A stretch of 64,000 nt of DNA. Origin: Tricholoma matsutake (Eukaryota; Basidiomycota; Agaricomycetes; Agaricales; Tricholomataceae). The stretch is taken from positions 4,898,001-4,962,000 of the forward strand of contig AP026540.1 in NCBI GenBank assembly GCA_026075535.2, given 5' to 3'. Shown here in pieces: positions 42,499 to 54,493 of this stretch (the first letter of the stretch is position 1; the number at the start of each line of letters is the position of its first letter). The notes below the pieces were generated by a model. It was not told the origin of the DNA. It saw nothing but the letters and a program-made list of their open reading frames with translations, and searched no databases. Made by a program: the position numbers and the translations under genes.

Positions 42499-45241
42499 AC
42501 CAGCTCGGGGATGGGGGGCCAAGGCGGTAGCGGGGCAGGGGATGCCTCCGGATAAAGGAGCTCAGCGATGCCAAGCTCCTGTGAGTATATATCCTCCTTT
42601 GGGAGGCTATGAGCCCAGCACTTGTGTTCGACATCGACACCAAGTGCCCATCGTACACGATTGATCGTTTTCCTCGAGGAGAGCCTAGGCCCCCCCTCGG
42701 CAAAAAGAAGAGCCTCTTGCATGGCAAGAGAGTCGTCGTCGTCATCATCGTTAGGGTCGGAGAGGTCTTCCCCGGCCCATAGATCTCTAGCTGCCTTGAA
42801 AGCAGCTGCTACCTCCGATTCGTCTTGCACAAACCGGGTGTCGTAGTCTTGGACGCCATCATCAAAGATGTCGCCCGTGATCAAAACGGGGTCGCGTAGA
42901 CCCCGATGTGGTGGTTGGCCTCTGGTTCGCCGTTTGGGCATTGAGAGAGTGTGTGTTAGTGCTAGTAGATGATGGTAAGAATCAAAATACGCAGCGTGGA
43001 ATCAATAACGGCTGGTCCCTTATCTACATTCCAGGTCCACCCGATCCAGCCTCCGAACGCTCCGAGGGGGCGAGCAAGCCGCACATCCTGCTGCCTAGTG
43101 GGAGAATATTGAACCCGGGTCATAACACCCTATAAGAGTGAGCACCAGAGGTAGAGAGTTGGTGGAGAGTGGCGGCCACCAGGGCATCGACCTAGCCGCC
43201 AGGGGGCACCATCACCCGGCCCCTTTTAATGATGGTGTATTCCAACGGGTAGTCAGTGTAGCATGTCTCTAGTAATAGAAACTCACAGAGCATGGAGGCT
43301 AGAAGCCTCCCAGACAACCAGCAATCCAGTGATAACATCCCTTCTCCCTAAGCCAGACCTCCCCCAACTAAACGAGTGTGTCGACTTGGGCGAGCGTTGA
43401 AGCAGGCATCCCACACCCACTCTAAGCCCCCAGAGGGACCCAGACTACTCTTTCATAAACACCACTCACCTAGTCAGGATCCTTGAAGCCCAGGAGAAAG
43501 AGACAGATAACAGCCATTGTCAAAAACAATGACCGGGGCATCCCTGGGGATCGGATGGACAGATCACTTAGCAAATCAGGGCAAGCCTGGAGACGCCGAG
43601 AGCGTTCGTGATGGTGAAATCCGATCGAAAATCAGACAAGAATTGCAGTCTCGACATTGCTACCAACATCGAGCAGGAGTGTTTACCACTGTTTATGGTG
43701 GTTGTAACAAGTCAAGGAGCGTTTTTGTCGCAAACTCTCCTTCAAGGAGCATATGCGGTTCTACTCCACCAAAGCCCTTACCACTGCAAGGGCGATGGGA
43801 ATGCTCGGCAATTCTGTCAGGGGGCTAACCCCTATGCAGAAACGCCTTTTGTACCGTTTGTGTGTCGTACCTATCATGACATACGGGTTGAAACTCTGGC
43901 ACTTCAAAGGCGCTCGCGTCAAAGGTGTCATCAAAACGTTGGCCCAAGTGCAGTCCATCGCTGCCCATTGGATCCTCGGTGCATTCCGAACCACCCCCAT
44001 CGGTGGCTTGGAGAGTATCGCAGGACAGCTGCCTATGCAGCTGTTACTCCATCGTCTAGGCGACAGAGGGGTATTCAGAACCCCCCTATTGGCTCCTTCA
44101 CACCCCCTAAGAGCAATCTTAGGGCCTAATCATGTCGGCACTACCCACTCTCATGAGCTAGGACTCTGGGGAGGGAATGTGCTCGACACACTCACCCTAC
44201 AGGGGACATCTGTCGCCTCGGCTGCAGCTCTGGCCCTTGTACCAGGCGATGAGTTCGACCCCTTCGGGGAAGAAAACACACCTGGAAACAGAGTGAAGGA
44301 TCTATTCCCCACTCGTTTTTCCTCTCATCGCCTCACCTCTAAGGAGGATGGAGCGAGGAATTCTTACAGGAGTGACCTCGACAAAGCCTGGGCCTCCGCC
44401 CAGGTAGAGGATGACACCCTCGTTGTTGCAGTGGACGCTTCGGTGCCCACAGATGCGAAATACCAAGCTGTCGCCTGCGCCCTTGTCTTCGGACAGGGAG
44501 AACAGGTGGATCACATTGTCTCAGCTTCTGGGAGGAGAACCCCCCCGGAAGTCGAACTCTTTGCTCTCCAACTAGGCATCTCGGCTGCTTGCCGCAGAGG
44601 ATGCAAAAAGTTGGTGATCTTCTTGGACTCTACTACCGGCATCGAGTCCCTAATTGATCCAAAGCCACGCTCTGGGCAAATCTTTGCCCTGGATGCTTGT
44701 CGCTCTCTTCGCCCCTGGCTAGCTGGGGACGAGGAGAGGAATGTTACATTCTGGCATGTCCCCTCGAAATTCGAGTGGAACGTACATAAGATGGCTCATG
44801 ATGTAGCTACATCTACCAAGATCTCCGTGGGCAGACACCCATGGACATCTTTAGACTACCTTAAAAACCAGGTCGAAAAGGCTGTTTGTAAGGATTGGCA
44901 CACCCGGTTCACAGATCCGGCGTATCGTCGACGGCATTTCTACTAACTCAAAGGAGTAGGTGGGAAAGTGGTACTACCCTCGACTCACAAAGGTGGGCCT
45001 TGGCTGAAAGTTATGGGAAACAACACTTCGTTGACTTCTTGTTCAACTCGTATGATCACTGGCCATGCTCCTATAGGGGAGTATCTTCAACGTCTATCCC
45101 TTGACAGGGAATACCAATGCTGGTGCCTTGGTCCCAACATACAAACTCGAGACCATTTGGTACGTGTCTGCCCTAAGGTGGATCGCAAAGAAACTCGTGC
45201 AAGCCCAGACTCAGTCGAAGGCTTCCATGAATTCATGGACA

Positions 45242-45344
45242 ATCAACATAACCTCCCATCGTACGAGGCTATCTCCTATCGGGGAGAACCTTGCAACGAT
45301 CTGGATTCCCTCTGGGCTGCCCTTGATGGGTCCTATAACACTGC
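45242..45344 (+). mobile_element. LINE-e2, short ORF2 fragment after a breakpoint
   Basis: About 100 bases encode the linker between endonuclease and RT (HNLPSYEAISYRGEPCNDLDSLWAALDGSYN). They follow directly on the C-terminal codons of LINE-e (EFMDN), out of element order. LINE-g poly(T) begins at 45345, so this is the left flank of an antisense LINE-g insertion. The rest of the fragment would lie beyond the right edge of the window. Confidence 0.65.
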
Positions 45345-46189
45345 TTTTTTTTTTTTTTTTTGGGTCAAAAGTTTATAACACGGCGCCCGATCGCAGTCCG
45401 CGGTAGAGACATACAAGCAGAGTACACTACGCCCAGCCCAAGTCCTCCTCCTGCTAATCTTCGCACCAACCACCTGGATAGCTGCAACGACCACTAAGGG
45501 GGCCCCCTTTATCGAGTAAACGGACTTGCCAGTGGTGGCATACCGACAACTTGGACCTGACGATGCCGTGTCCCCCGAATCCCTACGGGTATGAGTGCAA
45601 TATTTAGGGGAAACTGCTGCCCCGACGTGAGCCTCTCAGCTCGGAAAGGAAAGCGTATTCGACTGAAGTTGCTGTAATGCATAACCAACAGAGGATCTGG
45701 AAGCGCTCAGGTGCCTCCCCGAACCAGTGCCTAGTTTTGTGTCCCCCCTCCCTGACAGTCGCTCCTGAACACGGGTGGGCCTCCTTTATGAGGGTTAACG
45801 GACTCGTCTGGTGCCCTGTGGCCACCCTGACATACCGATAACACTAGCCAGGACCAGACAAGGGTCATACGCCCTGCGCGCACACCCTATCCTGGATCCC
45901 ACGCGAGTGAGTTGAACGACCCAAGCACTGGGTTATTGTCCATGAATTCGTGGAAGCCCTCGACGGAGTCTGGGCTTGCACGAGTTTCTTTGCGATCCAC
46001 CTTAGGGCAGATGCGTAGTAAATGGTCTCGAGTTTGGATCTCAGGGCCAAGGCACCAACACTGGTATTCCCCGTCGAGGGATAGACGTTGACGATACTCC
46101 CCTATGGGAGCGTGGCCAGTGATCATTCGAGTTGAACAGGAAGTCAACGTGGTGTTGCTTCCCATTACTTTCAGCCAAGGCCCACCTTT
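45345..46189 (-). mobile_element. LINE-g, 3' end of a LINE, with ORF2 C terminus
   Basis: Poly(T) at 45345-45361 is followed by the LINE 3' UTR (45362-45886). ORF2 C-terminal codons run from 46189 to the stop at 45887 (GGPWLKVMGSNTT, then CWCLGPEIQTRDHLLRIC, to SLAWDPG) with no interruption. It ends at SE-14, which probably inserted into it; the continuation would lie right of the window. Confidence 0.75.
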
Positions 46190-47752
46190 CTTGCACGCTC
46201 CTTGACTTGTTACAACCACAATAAACAGTGGTAAACACCTCTGCTCAACATTGCTTGCGACGTTGAAACTTCAATTTTCGTCTGATTTTCGATTGGGTGG
46301 ACCCGGAACTTAGATAAGGGACCAGCCATTATCGATTCCACGCTACGTATCTTGACTTCTACTGTCATCTATCGTTGCTAATTCACCCTCAATGCCCTCT
46401 TCAAACCGTAGAGTGCGACCTCGACACTGGGCAGCGCATGGCGACCCCCTTCTATATACAAATGTTGACGTCGCAGACTTTGACGACAACCACCTCCCAG
46501 AGTTTGGGCACGTCTCCTTGAGCGGATGGGACTCTGATGTGGCTAACCAGTTCCACAATCTTTGGGCGGAGGATGACTCCTCCGACCTGCCAGACGACGA
46601 TGACGGCTCTGCCACCGGCGGAGACGTTGAATTCATTCCGGGTCTCACCGAGCTAGCCTCGCAGGAGACGATAAACCGCTTCTTGGCATCACAAGTGATA
46701 GCCGATGAGGTGCATGATCTGGCTCTCGAGCTTGGGCTCGAGGCCAACAACAATCAAGAGCTCGGCATCACCGAGCTCCTCTATCCGGAGGGGCAGCATG
46801 AGCAATCTGCGCCGCCCCTCCCCACATCACCGGGTTCATCCGCCATCCCAGAGTTGGTGGAGGATAAGCCTCTTTTTTTTTTTTTTTGGATCAAAAATTT
46901 ATAACGCGGCGCCCGATCGCAGTCCGCAGTAGAGACGTACAAGCAGAGTACACTACGCCCAGCCCAAGTCCTCCTCCTGCTGATCTTCGCACCAACCACC
47001 TGGATAACTGCGATGACCACTAAGGGGGCCCCCTTTATCGAGTAAACGGACTTGCCAGTGGTGGCGTACCGACAACCCAGACTTGACGATGTTGTGTTCC
47101 CCGATCCCTACGGGTATGAGTGCAAGATTTAGGGGATACTGCCGCCCCGATGTGAGCCTCTCAGCTTGGAAAGGAAGGCACATTCAGCATTGGAGCTGTA
47201 GCGCACAACCGACAGCGGATCTGGAAGCGCTCAGGCGCCTCCCCGAACCGGTACCTAGGTTCGTGTCCCCCCTCCCTGACAGTCGCTCCTGAACACGGGT
47301 GGGCCCCCTTTATGAGGGTTAACGGACTCGCCTGGTGCCCTACGGCCACCCCGACATACCGATAACACTAGCTAGGACCAGACGGGGGTCATACGCCCTG
47401 CGCGCACAACCTATCCTGGATCCCATGCAAGTGAGTTGAACGATCCTAATGCAGGATTATTGTCCATGAATTCGTTGAAGCCTTCGACAGAGTCAGGGCT
47501 TGCACGAGTTTCTTTGTGATCCACCTTGGGGCAGACGCGTAGCAGATGGTCCCGAGTTTGTATGTCAGGGCCGAGGCACCAGCATTGGTATTCCCCGTCG
47601 AGGGATAGACGTTGACGATACTCCCCTATAGGAGCATGGCCAGTGATCATACGAGTTGAACGGGAAGTCAACGTAGTGTTGCTCCCCATAACTTTCAGCC
47701 AAGGCCCACCTTTGTGAGTTGAGGGTACAACTGGCTTTCCACCTACTCCTTT

Positions 47753-49991
47753 TTTGGGTCAACAATTTATAACGCGGGGCTCGATCGCAGTCCGCGGAGC
47801 AGGGTACAAACTAGGGTACTACTATATCTACGCGTTCCCCTCGCCCATCTCCCACCCAGGTCCTCGTTTTGGCCACTTTAGGCGGGCAGTGCCACAGACG
47901 TTGGCCTCTCAGCCAGGAAAGGCAATAATCCGGAGGGGAAGCCTCCCCCTCCCGAAGCTAGCCATTAGGTCGCCCGCTGGTACCAACCGGTCCCCCGGCC
48001 ACATATCCAACCGAAGTCAGATCAGGCGCAGTGGTGTCAATTCACCGTAAATCCCCCCTTGCGGGAGGAATAACTGATAGCCTACTTCCAGCCAGCGAGG
48101 ATTGACCACCCCAGACGAATGGGGTGGACCATCACCGTGTTTGCGCACGAGTGACAGAGATGTGGTAGCTGGTTGTTCACCTGGTTATTCACCGGAACTA
48201 CCGTAGGCAGGGGGGCCGAGGCCCCCCCTCGAGCAAACGCCGACATGTGCATGCACTCGATGACAACGTCCCCCCCGCAGCGGGGGGAAGGTGGAGGGAA
48301 GCGACACAATGTCACTATCCCGATATCGGCCCCCAAGTATTGGGTGGGCGTGGTTGTGGAGGGGTGTTCCCCTATAGGTGGCGGCGCGGCTGTCTCCGAG
48401 GACCTCGAGGATGACGGCGCCGTGATGAGGACGAGGGTTCCTCATGATGGAGCTCTGCATGAGCTGCCTGCCTAGCCGCGTAGGAAGCCCTGAAGGCTTC
48501 CGGTGACGTGAGATCGAGAGGCAATCCGGCAGCTGCTAGTTCTGCCGACATTGGCTCGGACAATCGCCAGGTGGTAGTGAATAGTTCCCATGCCATCTGG
48601 CGCCATGCGTTCCTCTCTATGAGCGGAACGGCGGATACTCGGACAGTACCGACGAAAATCGTCATAGCCTCCAGTAAGTGTAGAAAGCCATGAGAGGTGG
48701 ACATTATGTCCACCCTCTCATCTCTCGACAACGGAGGCTCATCCTCCACCAACTCTGGGATGGCGGATGAACCCGGTGATGTGGGGAGGGGCGGCGCGGA
48801 TTGCTCCTGCTGCCCCTCCAGATAGAGGAGCTCGGCGATGCCGAGCTCTTGATTGTTGTTGGCCTCGAGCCCAAGCTCGAGAGCCAGATCATGCACTCCA
48901 TCGGCTATCACTTGTGATGCCAAGAAGCGGTTTATCGTCTCCTGCGAGGCTAGCTCGGTGAGACCCGGAATGAATTCGACGTCTCCGCCAGTGGCAGAGC
49001 CGTCATCGTCGTCTGGCAGGTCGGAGGAGTCGTCCTCCGCCCAAAGATTGTGGAACTGGTTAGCCACATCAGAGTCCCATCCGCTCAGGGAGATGTGTCC
49101 GAACTCTGGGAGGTAGTTGTCGTCGAAATCTGCGAAGTCGGCGTTTGTGTATAGGAGGGGGTCGCCATGAGCCGCCTGGTGTCGAGTTCGCGCTCTACGG
49201 TTTGCAGAGGGCATTGAGGATGATTTAGCACAAGTAGATGACGGTAGAAGTCAAGATACGTAGCGTGATACCGATAACAGACGGTCCCTTCTCTCAATTC
49301 CGGGTCCACCCGACACAGCCTCCAGACGCTCCGAGGGGGCAGGCAGGCCGCAACTCCTGCTGCCGATTGGGAGGAACGATTGAACCCGGTTCCAAACACC
49401 TCAAGGGTGTGAGTGCCGGAGGTAAAGAGTCGGTGGTGAATAGCGGCCACCAGAGCGTCGACCTAGCCACCAGGGGGCACCATCGCCTGGCCCCTTTTAA
49501 CGATGGTGTATTCCAATAGGTAGTCAGTGTAGCAGGTCTCTAGATGTAGAAACTCACACAGCATGGAGGTAGGAAGTCTCCCAGACGACCCACAATCCAG
49601 TGAATATGTCCCTTCTCCTGAACCAGACCTCCCCCAGCTAAATGGATGCGACGACTTGGGCGAGCATTGAAGTAGGCATCCCACACCCACTCTAAGCCCC
49701 CATAGGGGCCCAGACTACTCTTTCATTGCCAGCACTCACCTAACCAGGATCCTCGAAGCCCAGGAGACCGAGACGAATAGCAGACACTGTCAGAAACAGT
49801 GACCGGGGCATCCACGGAGATCGGATGGACGGATCTCTTAGCAAATCAGGGCAAGCCTGGAGACGCCGAGAGCGTTCGTGATGGCGAAATCCGATCGAAA
49901 ATCGGACCAGAATTGGAGTGTCGACGTCGCGTGCAACGTTGAGCAGAGGTGTTTACCACTATTTATGGTGGTTGTAACAAGTCAAGGAGCG
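47753..49991 (-). mobile_element. SE-15, short element of subfamily B with a very short A tail
   Basis: The 3' end GGGTCAAC... begins at 47756 after only a few T bases beyond the target duplication. The 5' end is at 49991. CCACCTACTCCTTT at 47739-47752 and 49998-50011 is the duplication inside LINE-h ORF2 (same orientation). Six extra bases separate the 5' motif from the duplication. Confidence 0.88.
48372..49214 (-). CDS. SE-15 protein, 280 aa, subfamily B
   Basis: The uninterrupted frame from ATG 49214 begins MPSANRRARTRHQAAHGDP. It keeps the acidic segment (DDDDGSATGGD), LTELASQETINR, the proline-rich linker and the core. The C-terminal tail is altered: SRRRHPRGPRRQPRRHL in place of PRGPRAQQRRY, but it stays strongly basic. 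The preserved charge despite changed sequence supports a role for the basic tail. Confidence 0.75.
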   Translation of the reverse strand: MPSANRRARTRHQAAHGDPLLYTNADFADFDDNYLPEFGHISLSGWDSDVANQFHNLWAEDDSSDLPDDDDGSATGGDVEFIPGLTELASQETINRFLASQVIADGVHDLALELGLEANNNQELGIAELLYLEGQQEQSAPPLPTSPGSSAIPELVEDEPPLSRDERVDIMSTSHGFLHLLEAMTIFVGTVRVSAVPLIERNAWRQMAWELFTTTWRLSEPMSAELAAAGLPLDLTSPEAFRASYAARQAAHAELHHEEPSSSSRRRHPRGPRRQPRRHL

Positions 49992-52900
49992 TCGTGTCCA
50001 CCTACTCCTTTGAGTTGGTAGAAATGCCGTCCACGATACGCCGGGTCTGAGAACCGGGTGTGCCAATCCTTACAAACGGCCTTTTCGACCTGGTTTTTAA
50101 GGTAGTCTAGAGACGTCCGCGGGTGTCTGCCCACGGAGATCTTGGTAGATGTAGCAACATCGTGAGCCATCTTGTGAACGTTCCACTCGAATTTCGAGGG
50201 GACATGCCAGAATGTAACGTTCCTCTCCTCGTCTCCAGCTAGCCAGGGACGGAGGGAGCGACAAGCATCCAGGGCGAAGATTTGCCCAGAGCGTGGTTTT
50301 GGATCGATTAGGGACTCAATGCCCATAGTAGAATCCGAGAATATCACCAACTTCTTGCAACCTCTGCTGCACGCAGCAGAGACGCCTAGTTGGAGAGCGA
50401 AGAGTTCGACCTCCGGGGGGGTTCTCCTCCCAGAGGCTGAGACAACGCGATCCACCTGTTCTCCCTGTCCGAAGACAAGAGCGCAGGCGACAGCTTGAAA
50501 TTTAGCATCAGTGGGCACCGAGGCGTCCACTGCAATGACGAGAGTGTCGCCCTCCACCTGGGCAGAAGCCCAGGCTTTATCGAGGTCACTCCTGTACGAA
50601 TTCCTCGCTCCATCCTCCTTAGAGGTGAGGCAATGAGAGGAGAAACGAGTGGGGAATAGATCCTTCACTCTGTTTCCAGGTGTGTTTTCTTCCCCAAAGG
50701 GGTCGAATTCATCGCCTGGTACCAGGGCCAGCGCTGCCGCCGAGGCGACAGATGGTCCTTGTAGGTTGAGTGTGTCGAGCACGTTCCCTCCCCAGAGTCC
50801 TAGCTCATGAGAGTGGGTAGTGCCGATGTGATTGGGCCCTAAGATCGCTCTTAGGGGGTGTGAAGGGGCCAATAGAGGGGTTCTGAACACTCCTCTGTCG
50901 ACCAAACGACGCAGTAGCAGCTGCATAGGCAGCAGTCCTGCGATACTTTCCAGGCCACCAATTGGGGTGGTTCTGAATGCACCGAGGATCCAGCGTGCAG
51001 CAATGGACTGCACCTGGGCCAACGTTTTGATGACACCTTTGACGCGAGCGCCCTTGAAGTGCCAGAGTCTAAGTCCGTATGTCATAATAGGTACGACGCA
51101 CGAACGATACAGGAGGCGTTTCTGCATAGGGGTTAGCCCTCTGACAGAATTGCCAAGCATTCCCATCGCCCTGGCAGTGGTAAGGGCTTTGGTGGAGTAG
51201 AATCGCGTATGCTCTTTGAAGGAGAGCTTACGGTCGAAGAAAAATCCAAGGTACCTCCAGGTAACCTTGGGTTTGAGGGGCGTATTACCCGTGTATGGGG
51301 CAAAGCCGAGATCGATGGGTAGGGGAGTGAATCTCCTCGCCCTGGAGAAGTGAAATATTTCAGACTTGTCGTGTTCAAGGACAAGTCCGAGGGAGGTGAA
51401 AGCCTGGAATATCCAACCATACGCTTTTTTCAGAAGGGGGAGGTTATCCTCCAACTGTGGAGAGCGGGCGATGAGGGTACCATCGTCCACATAAGACATG
51501 AGATCGACATCTCTGCCGATTTCGCTTCTTCTGAAGAGTTTCATGATAGGCGTCAAGTATAACGCTGATAAGACTGGGGATAGGGCAGAGCCCTGTCCCA
51601 CTCCCACGTCGGCTGCAAAGGAGCCAGACGAGAAAGTGTTCCATTTGTAGGTCGTTTTGCGACTGACCAGGTATGAGCGGAAGAAGTTCACTACTTGCAC
51701 AGGGAACCCCGACCGGGAAATAATCTCCAACAGAACCTGGTGGTTCAAGGAGGGGAAGAATTGAGCGATGTCGAAGGCGACAACGCTCGTTTTGAGCCCT
51801 TTGGCCCATCCTGCCCTGACCAGGTGGGTAAGGTAGATACCTGCATCCTCAGTGGAATGCTGGGCGACGCCTCCGAACTGGTTTTGCTCGAAGGCCTCGT
51901 GTGCGACCCCATCGAACTGAAGTCGCCTAGACAACATCTTTTCGACCAGCTTTCCCAAAGTGTTCAGGAGCACAATGGGCCTGAACGACTTAGGGGTAGA
52001 GTAATTAGGTTTCCCTGGTTTCGGGATAATAACCGACAGGGATTCCTTAAAATGAGCTGGCCAATGGCCTGCAGTGATGCATGCCTCAGCGATGCGGGTG
52101 ATAAGCCCCGCCACCTCTGGGTTGCTACACCAGTGTTTAAGGTGCGACCATGTAACATGATCGGGACCTGGAGCGGAACGGGAAGAACACGCGTTTAGCG
52201 CTTCTTTCATTTCCGTGACAGAGAACGGGATCCAGGCCCTTTCAGGCACAGGGTCGAGTTGATCAAGAATGCTCAGATCGACTACTCGATCTGAGGCAGC
52301 ATTGTAAGACCCATCAAGGGCAGCCCAAAGGGAGTCCAGATCATTGCAGGGTTCTCCCCGATAGGAGATAGCCTCATATGATGGAAGGTTACGTTGACGA
52401 GTCCAGGACATTAAGTCCCAGGGTCGCCTATTCATCGTAGCCACTTCTTGGATACGGTCATCAAAAAAGGCACGCTTTGCTTGTCGCATGACTTTCCTGT
52501 AAAGCTTCCAGTCTTCCCCATCACGAGAAGCCCTGTACGCGTCTAGGGCGCCGCTGCATTCGTCTGTCCACCAACCCTTGGACGACTTGCCGAGGCGAGA
52601 TTCCTTGGCATGGTTTTCCCATGCCTTGTTTAAAATCGTTGATATCGCCGAGACGACGTCATCGATTTCTGCCGACGTTTCTCCGTGCCAGTTTAGCCAC
52701 GGATCTAGAGTGGAGGAGACAGCATCACGATATGACGCTTCCTCCTCGGATCCTTTTTTGATGGACCACTTGGTGACCGGAACCAAAGATCCCGGGCCAG
52801 GCAGCACTAACGTCAGGGGAGCGTGGTCAGACATTCCCCTGGCTTCAGGTACGATCTCGCAGTACAATACAAATCTAAGATCTGTAGGTACGAACATCAG

Positions 52901-53539
52901 GTCGATCACCGTGGGGTGAAGGCCCTGTTGAGGGGGGAAGTGGGTAGGGCCCTCCACTACTGGTAGGGCTCTAGTCAGGCCTAATGCCGTGGCTGTTTCC
53001 ACTAAGTGGTCAGCATGAATCGAGTGCTCAGGCCCCTGGGGATCCCAGGATGCGTGCCTCACGTTAAAGTCGCCACACATGAAGTGTAGGCGAGGGATCG
53101 TCATGACATTCTCAAAAAGGAGCGTAATGGCGGAGTGTTGGCTGTCTGAGTAGACGTTAGCGAGTAATATGACGTCCTCTCCTATTCCCAGTGAGAAAAG
53201 GAGGATATCACAATTATCGATCAGATCTCGTCTGAGACCTGGTCTTAAATTAGCGATGCTGTTCGCGAAATAGACAGCAACACGTGGAGGGGAATCAATA
53301 CCCGAGGGGCGCACTAACGTTCCCCAATTTGGGCTCATCGGTGCGCCTATAACTTCTTCCCCTTCCCTGTTGTGGGCAGAGGGGGCGTGTCTTATCAATC
53401 GCCAGGGCGGTTCTTGGATGAAAAGCAAATCGTAATCATCTACGAAATCAGCCAGTAACGAGTCCATGTACCCCCAATTACGGTTAACATTTTGACTAAA
53501 TATGCGCAACTGCAGTGTAGATCTAAGTCTATCCCTCAT

Positions 53540-54493
53540 TTACGTTCAGCCACCGCGTCCTGCGGGATGGTAAGAAGGAGGGGAGCGAGAGTTGCGTCTC
53601 GCACTCACCTCGTCATAGCGAGCTTTGATCCAATCACGGTCAAAGCGATGTCGCCAGAAGTTGCATCGACGATCATCCGATGCGTGGTTTTTCCGGCAGT
53701 TTATGCACCTAGCCGGGTGAGGACAGGCTGCCCCCTCTGGGGTAGCTGGGATGGGAGGGTTTGCCTTGGCGTTTCCCTTACAACACCCCGCTAGGGCACG
53801 ATGGTGCTCCTTGCGGTGTGGGCCTGCACATATCGGACACTTCGATTGTGGAGCTCTGCATGCTGGGGTGGGATGACCCCACTTCCAGCACCGTTGGCAT
53901 AATGGGAGCCCGGGATTCGCCCTGGCAGCCCTAACGTAGGCGACGTATCGTCCAAACTGGACACCACGTCCGATGAGAGCTTTTGCTCGTGCGCCACTGA
54001 CGGAGTCAGCAACGTTGAGGTAAACGGTGCACGTGTCCGACATTCTCGAATCACGGACGACCCTTGGGGGGACCTGCAGCACGGTGAGGTCAGATATGCC
54101 TGACTTCCCCAGGTGAGCTATGACGACATCAGGCGTAATGGCCTTGTCGTTTGCAATGTAGGGCACGTCTACCAGCTTGAGGTAGGACGTGGACGTAGGT
54201 AGCGCTGCGTCGATTTGGAGCGCGTAGGGGAAGGCCTTGTGAGCCACCTCCTTAAAACATCATAGGTCCTCGTCCGAGGCCACTACGTCAGTTGACACTG
54301 AGAGATTCCCAGCGTGCATGGTAGCAGACTGTGCCACTAGCTTGGAGTGGTGCAGTCCTAGGGTCGTCCGGACATGGTCCAGGAAGTCGGCAGGGTTCGT
54401 TCCCTCCTCTAGGGGGGGTCGAACGTGAACGAGGACCTGTCTTCGAGACGGTCCGTGAATGGTGGGCGAAGGCTTTGCAGCCTTGGGCCTGGA
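53540..54493 (-). pseudogene. LINE-h ORF1, 5'-truncated, two CGA-to-TGA stops
   Basis: It covers residues equivalent to about 325-640 of the LINE-i protein. TGA at 54262-54260 replaces Arg in DEDLRCFKEA. TGA at 53548-53546 replaces the penultimate Arg and removes only two residues before the normal TAA (53542-53540). All three zinc-knuckle motifs are intact in between. Confidence 0.75.

Larger units (their letters stand above)
39852..42941 (-). pseudogene. SE-12 ORF (42941-42499 and 40233-39852), intact apart from the SE-13 insertion
   Basis: The two pieces add up to 825 bases once the duplicated target is counted once, that is 274 codons plus stop with no internal stop. The N-terminal half is like SE-9 and SE-16 (MPKRRTRGQPPHRGLRDP, acidic NDDDDDDS). 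The middle (LLFAEGGPRLSSRKTINRVRW) and the C-terminal part (SFVGTVRVSAVPLNNRNSWRQ, ending RRRHPRGPRQRPR) are divergent from both A and B. That the core survives in a divergent subfamily argues that the protein matters for the element. Confidence 0.7.
39201..43721 (-). mobile_element. SE-12, short element of a distinct subfamily (D), carrying SE-13
   Basis: Poly(T) at 39201-39221 and the 5' end at 43721 bound it, with TCGCAAACTCTCCTT at 39188-39202 and 43728-43742 as target duplication in LINE-e ORF2 (antisense). Six extra bases (TTTTTG) sit at the 5' junction. Its 3' UTR differs clearly from subfamilies A-C, with a duplicated CTGGTTATTCACCGGA block near 39630-39680. Confidence 0.85.
31971..45241 (+). 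mobile_element. LINE-e, host copy of the third nest (31971-32711, 39159-39202, 43728-45241)
   Basis: Three plus-strand pieces join into one ORF2 run from the RT domain to near the C terminus when LINE-f and SE-12 are removed. The joins are proven by target duplications: ACCTGGAGGTACCTT (32697-32711 and 39159-39173) and TCGCAAACTCTCCTT (39188-39202 and 43728-43742). The 5' half is missing left of SE-11, and the last ~15 codons, 3' UTR and tail are missing at 45241. Confidence 0.8.
31971..45241 (+). pseudogene. LINE-e ORF2 fragment: RT, RNase H and C-terminal finger
   Basis: The first piece covers RT motifs from SFRPIVLLNTLGK through AFDIAQFF and YVDDGTL to VTWRYL. The third piece covers the RT connection domain, RNase H (VVAVDASVPTD, PPEVELFALQ, FLDSTTG) and the finger CWCLGPNIQTRDHLVRVC, ending at EFMDN. 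Two stops are present: TGG to TAG at 32316-32318 and CAA to TAA at 44944-44946. Neither is the CGA type that dominates elsewhere. Confidence 0.75.
47411..53539 (-). pseudogene. LINE-h ORF2 (53539-49998 and 47738-47411), intact except for the SE-15 insertion
   Basis: The two pieces sum to 3870 bases, exactly the length of the LINE-f ORF2 with its stop, and neither contains a premature stop. Endonuclease, RT (YVDDGTL), RNase H (VIAVDASVPTD, FSDSTMG) and the C-terminal finger with all Cys present (CWCLGPDIQTRDHLLRVC) are visible. Inactivation rests solely on SE-15, which lies at the KGVGGKPV codons. Before SE-15 landed this copy could have been an active donor, though its ORF1 is 5'-truncated. 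Confidence 0.85.
46873..54493 (-). mobile_element. LINE-h, 5'-truncated LINE, carrying SE-15
   Basis: Poly(T) at 46873-46887 is followed by a tail of the GGATC type (minus strand TTGATCC). The 3' UTR is 46888-47410. The element is truncated in ORF1 at 54493 (KAAKPSP region). GGAGGATAAGCCTC (46859-46872) and GGAGGATGAGCCTC (54494-54507) form the target duplication with one A/G difference; the target is the SE-14 ORF, antisense. Confidence 0.88.
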
